DNA of 64,000 nt from Psychroserpens ponticola (GTDB lineage Bacteria > Bacteroidota > Bacteroidia > Flavobacteriales > Flavobacteriaceae). The DNA is taken from assembly GCF_023556315.2 (NCBI RefSeq), contig NZ_CP116221.1:1995001-2059000 (forward strand), in the 5' to 3' direction. Positions 52,788 through 60,549 of the stretch are shown one piece after another. The notes under the pieces were generated by a model. It saw nothing but the letters and a program-made list of their open reading frames with translations, searched no databases and was not told the origin of the DNA. Both the position numbers and the translations under genes were made by a program. Positions within the stretch are counted from its first letter, which is position 1; each line of letters opens with the position of its first letter.

Positions 52788-53771
52788 ATGAAAAATTATT
52801 TTACAATCACATTCTTAATAGTATCACTATTTACATTTGCTCAATCTCCACAAGGTATTAGTTATCAAGCAGTAGCCTTTGACACGAACGGAAACCCTGT
52901 TGTGAATGGTAATATAGGGATACGCATCAGTATTTTAGATAATTCTGCAACTGGTACGTTAGTGTACGAGGAATCACATATAAAAACAACAAATTCTCAA
53001 GGTTTGTTTAATTTAAATATTGGTCAAGGAACATCAAATAGTGGAAGTTTTTCTGAAATAAATTGGGGAATTAATTCCAAGTTTTTAAAAGTTGAAGTGG
53101 ATCCTAATGGTGGCACAAATTATAGTATTATAGGTACGAATCAATTAATGAGTGTTCCATATGCTTTATATTCAGAAAGCGTTAACATTTCCAGCCTTCC
53201 TCAATCTATAAAAGCAAAAAGCAATACTAGTGAGATCATTGTAGTATATACAGACACAAATGCATATGGTTTTTATGGAGATGGTAACTGGTCATCTACA
53301 GCTTTAAATGGAAATCCAATTGGAGCTATTGCTACAGATAATACAATAGTTGTATATACAGATACAAATGCATACGGCTTTTATGGAAGTGGTAACTGGT
53401 CATCAACATCCTTAAATGGAAACCCAATTAATGCTGTAGCTTCTAATGAGACTATTGCTGTATATACAGACACTAATGCATACGGCTTCTATGGAAGTGG
53501 AAACTGGTCATCAACATCCTTAAATGGAAACCCAATTAATGCTGTAGCTTCTAATGAGACTATTGCTGTATACACAGATACAAATGCATATGGTTTTTAT
53601 GGAAGTGGTAACTGGTCACCTACATCCTTAAATGGAAATCCTATTGGTGCAGTGTCTTCGATGAATACTATTGCAATATATACTGATTCAAACGCATATG
53701 GTTTTTATGGAAGTGGTAACTGGTCATCTACATCTTTAAACGGAAATCCAATTAATGGAATTAGTAAATAG
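52788..53771 (+). CDS. Secreted repeat protein with five 36-residue repeats (C61, second gene)
   Basis: A 327-residue protein: signal peptide (1-18), a ~130-residue domain typical of Bacteroidota surface/tail-fibre-like proteins (SPQGISYQAVAFDTNGNPVV ... NYSIIGTNQLMSVPYALYSE), then five repeats of ~36 residues with YTDTNAYGFYGSGNWSSTSL and NGNP. Repeats begin at 53238, 53346, 53454, 53562 and 53670. It probably forms a rigid, surface-exposed fibre or propeller. Likely co-transcribed with the T9SS gene. Ends GTTGTGCGT and ACGCACAAC. Confidence 0.85.
   Translation: MKNYFTITFLIVSLFTFAQSPQGISYQAVAFDTNGNPVVNGNIGIRISILDNSATGTLVYEESHIKTTNSQGLFNLNIGQGTSNSGSFSEINWGINSKFLKVEVDPNGGTNYSIIGTNQLMSVPYALYSESVNISSLPQSIKAKSNTSEIIVVYTDTNAYGFYGDGNWSSTALNGNPIGAIATDNTIVVYTDTNAYGFYGSGNWSSTSLNGNPINAVASNETIAVYTDTNAYGFYGSGNWSSTSLNGNPINAVASNETIAVYTDTNAYGFYGSGNWSPTSLNGNPIGAVSSMNTIAIYTDSNAYGFYGSGNWSSTSLNGNPINGISK
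53238..53771 (+). repeat. 108-bp tandem repeat (x5) within a coding region
   Basis: Five in-frame 108-bp units (last one 102 bp with stop). Units 2 and 3 are nearly identical at the DNA level, suggesting recent duplication. Confidence 0.9.
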
Positions 53772-53777
53772 CCGAAC

Positions 53778-53910
53778 GCACAACAACGTGTATAACCAAT
53801 TGCTTGGTTCTAGCCTACTTGGAAATTCCTAACGGAATTTCCTCTGGTTCGGTTTCTTTTGCTAACTTAGTCCTTGCCAACGCAACTAGCCATACACAAA
53901 ACCGTTGGCA
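53778..53910 (+). repeat. attC62-like site (subtype I)
   Basis: R'' GCACAAC, R' GTTGGCA. Confidence 0.88.
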
Positions 53911-53918
53911 AACATTTG

Positions 53919-54500
53919 ATGAACAGCATAGAATTTAATAAATATTGGGATTTAAATTATCCTGAATCGAATCAAATCGGACACGAATTAAAAAGTGTTT
54001 ATCCGAAAAGATGGCTACGAATTCATAGTTTACCCGAATCGAAAAGATATGCGGAATCGGAAGATGAATATCAGATAATACTGAATAGACAAAACAAACT
54101 GATTTCTGAACTAATTGGAGAGAATACGGAAATAATAATTGTGTCTGGACAATACGAAACGAAATTGACCGACAAAATCTCAACCGAATTATCTGAATAC
54201 GGAGAATTTAAAAAAAGCAGAACGATTGAACTTCATAAAACTTATCCGGAAGAATATGAAGATGATTTTTTTTATGATGTTTATTTCAAACCTGATACTT
54301 GGATAATTAATTCTCAAAACAGACTGTTGAAAAATATTGCGGATGATGAATTTCGAGCAATGTTCGTTTGTCCGAAAAGGAATTGTATTGTATCACCTTA
54401 TGATGGTGGAATGGACATAATAGTTGATACTCAAGAAAAAAGAGACAAATTAAAAACTAAATATAAAGATTGGCTTTCAGAACGAGAAGATGGAATGTAG
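53919..54500 (+). CDS. Hypothetical protein, weak DUF3885 resemblance (C62)
   Basis: A 193-residue soluble acidic protein from ATG 53919 (upstream in-frame start lies in attC62). The C-terminal region (FFYDVYFKPDTWIINSQNRL ... YDGGMDIIVDTQEKRDKLKT) recalls DUF3885-type proteins, found near polymorphic toxin loci. Tentative. ATG is 16 bp after R' in CATTTGATG. Ends GTTGGCAAA and TTTGCCAAC. Confidence 0.73.
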   Translation: MNSIEFNKYWDLNYPESNQIGHELKSVYPKRWLRIHSLPESKRYAESEDEYQIILNRQNKLISELIGENTEIIIVSGQYETKLTDKISTELSEYGEFKKSRTIELHKTYPEEYEDDFFYDVYFKPDTWIINSQNRLLKNIADDEFRAMFVCPKRNCIVSPYDGGMDIIVDTQEKRDKLKTKYKDWLSEREDGM

Positions 54501-54518
54501 CGGAAATAAAAAACGATT

Positions 54519-54652
54519 TGCCAACACCGTGTATAATTCATTGCTAGGTTCTCGCCTACTTGGAAATTCCTTCGGAATTTCCTCTGGTTCGTTTTAGTTT
54601 ACTAATTTAGTTGCTGAAACACGCAACGAAATCATACACAAACACGTTAGCT
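54519..54652 (+). repeat. attC63-like site (subtype III/I hybrid)
   Basis: R'' TGCCAAC, R' GTTAGCT. Outer parts are subtype III (AACACCGTG, ACGAAATCATACAC), inner hairpin GGAAATTCC/GGAATTTCC as in subtype I. Confidence 0.84.
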
Positions 54653-54699
54653 TTAATGCAAGAGCAAGTTTGTGGAATCGAAGCTCGAAAAAGAATTTA

Positions 54700-55032
54700 A
54701 TGGAGAATAAAATGAAAATTATCAGAACTTGGAAAGGTTGGACGACAATAGAAAATGCACCTATTTACGAAGATATGCTTATTAATGAAGTATTCCCAAC
54801 TGTGAAAAAGAATGGAGTTGATGGCTTAGAAAAGGTTAGCATATCTACACAGAATAGAAAAACTGAGGTTGAATTCTTTTTAACTCTTCAATTCGATTCT
54901 ATCGATTCAGTGAAAAAGTTTGCTGGTGAAAATTATGAAATCGCATATATTCCTGAAAATGCAAAACGTATATTGTTGAGATATGATAAAACTGCACAAC
55001 ATTATGAGTTTAAAAAAGAGTTAATCTTGTAA
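54700..55032 (+). CDS. Antibiotic-biosynthesis-monooxygenase-like (ABM) small protein (C63)
   Basis: A 110-residue protein (ATG 54700; a second ATG at 54712 is also possible). IIRTWKGWTTIENAPIYEDM, then FFLTLQFDSIDSVKKFAGEN, then RILLRYDKTAQHYEF match the dimeric alpha-beta barrel (ABM) superfamily. Members include small monooxygenases and stress proteins. Activity cannot be told. Leader 53 bp after R'. About 97 bp without a gene follow. Ends GTTAGCTTT and AAAGCTAAC. Confidence 0.8.
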   Translation: MENKMKIIRTWKGWTTIENAPIYEDMLINEVFPTVKKNGVDGLEKVSISTQNRKTEVEFFLTLQFDSIDSVKKFAGENYEIAYIPENAKRILLRYDKTAQHYEFKKELIL

Positions 55033-55128
55033 TAATCAAAAAATGGAATTTAACTAATTGTGGAATTTTAAGCTGGTTTGCGGAATTAGATAATGAACAA
55101 ATAATAGAACGGACAAAAAAGCACTAAA

Positions 55129-55261
55129 AGCTAACAACGTGTATAATTAATTACTGCGGAATTTCCCAAACGGAAATTCACAATAATTAATTAACTTAGC
55201 TGCTAATCGGAAAATGACTTACGCCATTTTCCGTAACTAATCATACACAAAACCGTTACCT
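55129..55261 (+). repeat. attC64-like site (subtype II)
   Basis: R'' AGCTAAC, R' GTTACCT. One of the subtype II sites not attached to a non-coding cassette. Confidence 0.85.
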
Positions 55262-55268
55262 GTAATTT

Positions 55269-56105
55269 ATGAGAATCATTCTATTTATCATTTTATCTTT
55301 AGCGACTATCAGTTGTAAGTCACAAAAAAAGCAATTTAACGAAAGAATAAATGTTTTATTTATTGGAAATAGTCTAACTGAATATAATGGAATGACTCAA
55401 ACATTAAGAAACATGCTTGTGGAAACTACTCCATTCATAAATATTGAAAAAATCACTTTTCCTGGAATGTCATTATCAGCGCATTTAACAGATATGATTA
55501 CTTCTTGGACAGAAAACGGAATTAGCACTAGAAAAAAAACAGCTGAAGAAACTACTGTAACTGAAAAAAAAATTCTTGAAAAAAAGTGGGATATTATAAT
55601 TTTTCAAACAGGAACTGTGAGTGTTTTAATTCCAGAAAATCGAGATTTAAAAGTGAATAAAGCTATTACAGATATTAAAAAATTAGTTTCTAATTCAAAT
55701 TGCAAATTTATACTTTTTAATACTTGGCCATCAAAAAAAGGATACCCAAAGGAATACTGTTATTCAGGTAGATCGATTGAAAAAGACTTAGAAGATTACG
55801 ACTATTGTTCACCAATTATTAAGAACTTAGAACAAAAAATTAAACTGATAAACGAATCTTACGAAATTTTAGCTAATAAAAATAAAATATTAAGATCCAA
55901 TAATGGAACTAAATTTTATGAAATATTAACGAAATATCCTGAAGTGGAACTTTATGAAGATGAAATTCATTCTAATAAATATGGCGCTTTTTTAAATGCT
56001 TGTATTTTTTATAAAATATTAACTAACAACAAAGCATCAAGTATAAAATATAACGGTGAAATTGAACCTAAAACAGCAAAATTATTAAAACGAATTGCGG
56101 ATTGA
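55269..56105 (+). CDS. SGNH-hydrolase-like lipoprotein (C64)
   Basis: A 278-residue lipoprotein (signal ending LATISCKSQ; Cys 16). SGNH features: VLFIGNSLTEYNGMTQTL with the putative nucleophile Ser, WDIIIFQTGTVSVL, and YEDEIHSNKYGAFLNACIFY with Asp and His of the C-terminal block. It resembles the DUF4886 group. Likely an esterase or acyl hydrolase in the envelope; substrate unknown. ATG is 15 bp after R'. Ends GTTACCTGTA and TACAGGTAAC. Confidence 0.8.
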   Translation: MRIILFIILSLATISCKSQKKQFNERINVLFIGNSLTEYNGMTQTLRNMLVETTPFINIEKITFPGMSLSAHLTDMITSWTENGISTRKKTAEETTVTEKKILEKKWDIIIFQTGTVSVLIPENRDLKVNKAITDIKKLVSNSNCKFILFNTWPSKKGYPKEYCYSGRSIEKDLEDYDYCSPIIKNLEQKIKLINESYEILANKNKILRSNNGTKFYEILTKYPEVELYEDEIHSNKYGAFLNACIFYKILTNNKASSIKYNGEIEPKTAKLLKRIAD

Positions 56106-56114
56106 AAAAACTAC

Positions 56115-56248
56115 AGGTAACAACGTGTATATCCAATTGCTCTGTTTGTGCGTACTCGGAAATTCCTATCGGAATTTCCTATTGGTTCGGTTTCTTTTGT
56201 TAACTTAGTTCTCGCCAACGCAACTAGCCATACACAAACACGTTGTAG
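56115..56248 (+). repeat. attC65-like site (subtype I)
   Basis: R'' AGGTAAC, R' GTTGTAG. GTGTATATCC instead of GTGTATAACC. Confidence 0.87.
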
Positions 56249-56261
56249 TGCATTTTGAGAA

Positions 56262-56678
56262 ATGGAAAGTAAAAAACGAACTTCATATACAATTTTTATA
56301 GGATTAGTAATTGTTTTAGGAATACTCTTTTCTTGGAATTATTCAACCTTTTATGGACTTAAAACAAATACTAAATATACGTATGGCAAAATAGTTGCGA
56401 ATTGGAAAGAAGGAAAAAGAGATTACGATTATTCCAGATACGAATATCAAGTTAACGGAATTAAGTTTCATGGCAAACAAGGAGATAAATATCCTATAGA
56501 TAAAATGGTTGTTATTGTTTATGACAGTGAAAATCCAAAATATAGCATGATAGCGGAATACCCTTTAGAATTGGTAAATAAAAAAAATGACACATTAATG
56601 ATTCAAGAAAAATTTGTAGATTATAGTTGGTGGAATTATTTACCTGTTGAAAATGTTTCTGACATTTGGAATGAATAA
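56262..56678 (+). CDS. DUF3592-like membrane protein (C65, first gene)
   Basis: A 138-residue protein with one N-terminal membrane helix (about 8-27) and a beta-rich domain: YTYGKIVANWKEGKRDYDYS, YEYQVNGIKFHGKQGDKYPI, VVIVYDSENPKYSMI. The VxYDxxNPxxS element is characteristic of DUF3592. Function unknown. ATG is 20 bp after R' in CATTTTGAGAAATG. Followed after 24 bp by a second membrane-protein gene. Confidence 0.77.
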   Translation: MESKKRTSYTIFIGLVIVLGILFSWNYSTFYGLKTNTKYTYGKIVANWKEGKRDYDYSRYEYQVNGIKFHGKQGDKYPIDKMVVIVYDSENPKYSMIAEYPLELVNKKNDTLMIQEKFVDYSWWNYLPVENVSDIWNE

Positions 56679-56702
56679 AAACGCTTTTAATCATTAACCT
56701 TA

Positions 56703-57224
56703 ATGGATTTATCAAAACATTGTAATTTATGTGACAATCAAAAAGTTGACTTTAAAAAAGGTACAACTTGTGCATTAACAAATAGAAAACCAGAATTCAA
56801 TAATACTTGTGCAAAAATTGAATTAAATGAAAAGTTTGAGGGTAAAGTGAAAGAAGTAAATATTCGTTATCAAAAAGCTAATAGAGCTAAAGCTGTTACA
56901 TATTCCTATTTCATAATATTTGCGATTATTGGGATTTCTGTAATGGTTGGTGGATTTCTTTTAGGCAAATATATTTTTGAAGGTGGAGTAATTTCTGCAA
57001 TACCTATTATAATAATGGCTGCAGGTCTTGGGCCAATTGGAATGGCTTTTGGTGCTTTAAATAATCATCGTAATGAATTGAAAATAGCAAAAAGTCAAAA
57101 GGATATGGTAGATGATGTTTTAAATTTATACAGAATCAACTATGATATTAATATTAAGTTTGGAAAAGAATATCATGGAGATCAAGATGTATATGTTGAT
57201 TTACAAACTAAAGGTGTTAGATAA
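56703..57224 (+). CDS. Membrane protein with N-terminal Cys-rich motif (C65, second gene)
   Basis: A 173-residue protein. Residues 1-40 have four cysteines (HCNLCDNQ, TTCALTN, NTCAKIE) in a zinc-finger-like spacing. Two membrane helices follow at about 70-92 and 97-118, then a soluble tail. No family recognised. Probably co-transcribed with the DUF3592-like gene. Ends GTTGTAGTG and CACTACAAC. Confidence 0.74.
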   Translation: MDLSKHCNLCDNQKVDFKKGTTCALTNRKPEFNNTCAKIELNEKFEGKVKEVNIRYQKANRAKAVTYSYFIIFAIIGISVMVGGFLLGKYIFEGGVISAIPIIIMAAGLGPIGMAFGALNNHRNELKIAKSQKDMVDDVLNLYRINYDINIKFGKEYHGDQDVYVDLQTKGVR

Positions 57225-57231
57225 AACGACA

Positions 57232-57365
57232 CTACAACAACGTGTATAACCAATTGCTCAGTTTGTGTGTACTCGGAAATTCCTATCGGAATTTCCTATT
57301 GGTTCGGTTTCTTTTGCTAACTTAGTTCTCGCCAACGCAACAAGCCATACACAAACACGTTGTAC
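57232..57365 (+). repeat. attC66-like site (subtype I)
   Basis: R'' CTACAAC, R' GTTGTAC. Confidence 0.88.
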
Positions 57366-57432
57366 ACAATTTAACATGTGAACTTTCCTGAAATAGGTTG
57401 ACTAAAAATTAATCACTTAATTATAGTCACTT

Positions 57433-57891
57433 ATGAAAACACAAAATGAACACTGGCGAAAAAAAAGCTATCAAAAAGTAACTTTAGAAACCAAACTTTT
57501 AGTTGTTGACCAAATCTTAAACGGTCAAGTATCTACCAACTTCGCATCTAAAAAGTATGATGTTCCGAGAACTACCATTACCTATTGGTTGAGAAAATAC
57601 AGTACCTTAGTACAACAAAACAATGGTATGAGTAAAGACAAGGAAATTAAAAAACTTAAGGAAAAGATTGAAGAACTAGAGTTTCAAAAAGACTTTCAGC
57701 AAGATATCATTGCTGATATGGAACTCATTACAGGAGTCGATATGTCAAAAAAGTCATTACCCAAAACATTAGCAAAAGAGATAGAGCTAAAGAAAAAACA
57801 GCGTATAAAAGAAAATGGCTCTATGGATGTTTTGGGATATCTAAACAAGCCTTCTACAAAAGACTCAAAGCCCAACAAAAACAAGAAATAG
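57433..57891 (+). CDS. IS3-family transposase OrfA, copy 2
   Basis: A 152-residue protein identical to the one at 41954-42412: HTH plus coiled coil. The A-run for the putative -1 frameshift is at 57792-57799. Confidence 0.92.
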   Translation: MKTQNEHWRKKSYQKVTLETKLLVVDQILNGQVSTNFASKKYDVPRTTITYWLRKYSTLVQQNNGMSKDKEIKKLKEKIEELEFQKDFQQDIIADMELITGVDMSKKSLPKTLAKEIELKKKQRIKENGSMDVLGYLNKPSTKDSKPNKNKK

Positions 57892-57911
57892 ACCATCAAA
57901 AACTTATTAAA

Positions 57912-58685
57912 ATGGTTAAAGACTACCGTAAAAAAGTAGGCTCCAAAACTGGTGGAATAAAACTACATACTGAACTTAAACAAGACTTTATTAACGATGA
58001 TATTAAAATTGGTAGAGACAAATTCTATCGCTTTTTAAGGTATTATAATTTACTGGTTCCTAAACGCAAAAACTACATCACAACCACAAACTCTAATCAC
58101 ATGTACAGAAAATACAAAAATATCGTAAAAGACCACGTTCCTACTCGACCAGAACAACTATGGGTAAGTGATATAACATACATTAAAACCCAAGACGGTC
58201 ATAATTATTTAGCAATCGTAACTGATGCGTATTCTAAGCAAATTATGGGCTACAAAATAGATAATCATATGAGAACATCACTTTGCACAGATGCCCTCGC
58301 TATGGCTATTAAAAATAGAAAGTATCCCAGTCATAAACTTATTCATCATTCTGACAGAGGGTTTCAATACTGTAACCCAAAATACACCGAGTTTGCTGAA
58401 AACAATGGAATTACCTTGAGTATGACCGAGCAATACGACCCTTATGAAAATGCTATTGCCGAACGCATTAATAGAACTCTTAAATATGAATACGGATTAA
58501 AACAAACCATTAAAAACACTGACCTAGCTCAAAAAATGACCGAGCAAGCTGTATATATTTATAACAATCTGAGAACGCATTTTAGCCTGGATCTAAGAAA
58601 ACCTGCCGAAGTCCATTTAAATCCAAACATCAAATACAAATCCTATCGAAAAAATAATGTAAATTTACCTGAACTAACGATTTAA
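57912..58685 (+). CDS. IS3-family transposase OrfB (DDE), copy 2
   Basis: A 257-residue DDE domain identical to that at 42433-43206; the frame is open from 57717, allowing an OrfAB fusion by -1 frameshifting. Intact. Confidence 0.92.
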   Translation: MVKDYRKKVGSKTGGIKLHTELKQDFINDDIKIGRDKFYRFLRYYNLLVPKRKNYITTTNSNHMYRKYKNIVKDHVPTRPEQLWVSDITYIKTQDGHNYLAIVTDAYSKQIMGYKIDNHMRTSLCTDALAMAIKNRKYPSHKLIHHSDRGFQYCNPKYTEFAENNGITLSMTEQYDPYENAIAERINRTLKYEYGLKQTIKNTDLAQKMTEQAVYIYNNLRTHFSLDLRKPAEVHLNPNIKYKSYRKNNVNLPELTI

Positions 58686-58808
58686 AAACAGACCTAGTTC
58701 AAACTATTTTTTTGCCTTATAAACGGCTGAAAAAAATCTTTTGAACGTCGAAATAATAAATAAAAAAGGTCAACCTATTTCAGTATAATACAATGAACTA
58801 GAAAACTA

Positions 58809-59318
58809 ATGACACAAGCTGAATATTCTGATGACACAAAATATTATGAAATTGGTGAAAAAAAATTAAAGTCTGAATATTTATTGCACTATCATTCAAG
58901 ACCAAATTGGACTGCTATACCAAGAGTAATTGATATCTTCATCGATAAAAATTATTGCTTTGAAGTTAAACTGTTTTGGTACAAATTCCCTGCAAAAAAA
59001 AGATTGTTTTCATTCTATCAAAGCAACTTATTACCAGAAAATATTATTCAAATTATTGAGGATTTTAAATCTATTGAAAAGGTAAACTTAAAAACACTTT
59101 ATACGAGTAAAAAAGAAAAGTATAGTCCTGAAGGAATTTCTGAGGACTTATATCGTTTTAACCATTCTTCAAATTCTTTTTCAATAAGTATGAGTTCACA
59201 TTGGACTGATGAAAAATTATTTAAATCGCCAGAAGAGATCTTATTTCTTAAATTACATAAAATTCTTGATAATTGGAAAGACAGTTTATATGAAGGTATT
59301 ATAAGTTTACATAAATAA
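58809..59318 (+). CDS. Hypothetical protein (C66)
   Basis: A 169-residue soluble protein (MTQAEYSDDTKYYEIGEKKL) with RPNWTAIPRVIDIFIDKNYC and a helical C-terminus. No family recognised. The IS3 copy ends 16 bp before its ATG and has displaced it from attC66. Without the IS the cassette would begin GTTGTACACAATTTAACATG and the gene would start ~34 bp after R'. Ends GTTGTACACA and TGTGTACAAC. Confidence 0.72.
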   Translation: MTQAEYSDDTKYYEIGEKKLKSEYLLHYHSRPNWTAIPRVIDIFIDKNYCFEVKLFWYKFPAKKRLFSFYQSNLLPENIIQIIEDFKSIEKVNLKTLYTSKKEKYSPEGISEDLYRFNHSSNSFSISMSSHWTDEKLFKSPEEILFLKLHKILDNWKDSLYEGIISLHK

Positions 59319-59324
59319 AACTGT

Positions 59325-59458
59325 GTACAACAACGTGTATAACCAATTGCTTGGTTTGTGTGTACTCGGAAATTCCTATCGGAATTTCCTACTGGTTCGT
59401 TTTCTTTTGTTAACTTAGTTCTCGCCAACGCAACAAGCCATACACAAACACGTTAGCA
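59325..59458 (+). repeat. attC67-like site (subtype I)
   Basis: R'' GTACAAC, R' GTTAGCA. Confidence 0.88.
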
Positions 59459-59478
59459 AACATGCAAATCGAAAATAT

Positions 59479-60402
59479 ATGAAAGTATATCTAATTTCAA
59501 TTTTAATCCTAATTACATCATGTAAGCAACAAATAGAATCTGATTGGGTTGATCGCTCTAAACATGAAAGTCTTTATGATATAAGTTATTCAGAAATGTT
59601 TGAAACATATAGTACTGAACCGAATCCTGAGGCTATTAAAAACACTGTTGACAATCTCGAACAAGCAAAGGTATATTTCGATAAAATTTTTAAGGAAAAT
59701 CTAAACTTTGCAGTATTATTTGTGGACAATTCAAATTGGAATAAATATGCATTTTCCCCACCTCCTGGAATGCCTCAGGCTCATTATAATGGAAATATGA
59801 TCTTAGGTTTGAGTCGCTCAGTAATGGCAACACGAGCAGAGCAAGGTCTTAAAAATGTTCCAGATTCTAAACTAGAAATACTAAAGCAACATTTTGGTGA
59901 AGAATTAAACTTAGACTTATTTTATAGAGATGCATTATCTCTGCATGAATTAGGACATTTGTATCAGTTTGTTAAAACAGGAAAAGGAACTCAAAGACAT
60001 TGGTTAAATGAAATTTTCGGTAACTTATGCCAAGTTGCAGCTGCAAAAAACTTAGCAACACAAGATGTCTTTAATAGAATGGATTCTTTTCAATTATTTC
60101 TAATTAACTCTAACAAATGGGGAAGCTTGAATTACAAGACTCTAAAGCAATTTGAAGAAGATTACTTCGAAGTTCTTAAACACGGTCGAAACTATGGATG
60201 GTATCAAACTCAATTTTACATAAAAGCTAAAGAGCTATATTCAAAGTTTGGAAATGAATTTCTATATGAATTTCGAAATTTTCTGATTGACATTAATCCA
60301 GAAAAAATTGGAAAACTGAGCGAAAAAGAGCTGAAAGAACTAATGATAAATACTTTCGGAAACCAAGTAGTAGAAATTCTAGAATGGGAACACGTTAGCT
60401 AA
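59479..60402 (+). CDS. HELGH-motif metallopeptidase-like lipoprotein (C67)
   Basis: A 307-residue lipoprotein (signal ending LITSCKQQ; Cys 15). The zinc motif His156-Glu-Leu-Gly-His160 occurs in YRDALSLHELGHLYQFVKTG; a downstream acidic ligand may lie in HWLNEIFGNLCQVAA. Mature N-terminal domain ~25-140. Probably a zinc metallopeptidase of the gluzincin type acting in the envelope; substrate unknown. The stop TAA lies within the R'' box AGCTAAC. Confidence 0.8.
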   Translation: MKVYLISILILITSCKQQIESDWVDRSKHESLYDISYSEMFETYSTEPNPEAIKNTVDNLEQAKVYFDKIFKENLNFAVLFVDNSNWNKYAFSPPPGMPQAHYNGNMILGLSRSVMATRAEQGLKNVPDSKLEILKQHFGEELNLDLFYRDALSLHELGHLYQFVKTGKGTQRHWLNEIFGNLCQVAAAKNLATQDVFNRMDSFQLFLINSNKWGSLNYKTLKQFEEDYFEVLKHGRNYGWYQTQFYIKAKELYSKFGNEFLYEFRNFLIDINPEKIGKLSEKELKELMINTFGNQVVEILEWEHVS

Positions 60403-60530
60403 CAACGTGTATAACCAATTGCTCTGTTTCTGCATACTCGGAAATTCCTATCGGAATTCCCTATTGGTTCGGTTTCTTTTGTTAACTTAGTTCTCGCCAA
60501 CGCAACTAGCCATACACAAACACGTTGGCA
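60397..60530 (+). repeat. attC68-like site (subtype I)
   Basis: R'' AGCTAAC, R' GTTGGCA. Inner arm GGAATTCCC is imperfect. Confidence 0.87.
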
Positions 60531-60549
60531 AACATAAATAAAAAACTAA

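Larger units (their letters stand above)
57379..58792 (+). mobile_element. IS3-family insertion sequence, copy 2
   Basis: A 1414-bp element with the same ends as copy 1 (41900-43313) and identical encoded proteins. Target duplication ATG (57376-57378 and 58793-58795). It is inserted exactly 20 bp after the R' G of attC66, the same offset as copy 1, and in the same orientation. Confidence 0.93.

Noticed and set aside
60387-60403. AACACGTTAGCTAAC before attC68 as a leftover R' of a deleted cassette
   Set aside because: It is explained as the usual 3' motif AAAACG-N6-AAC (AAAACGTTTGCTAAC) with two substitutions.
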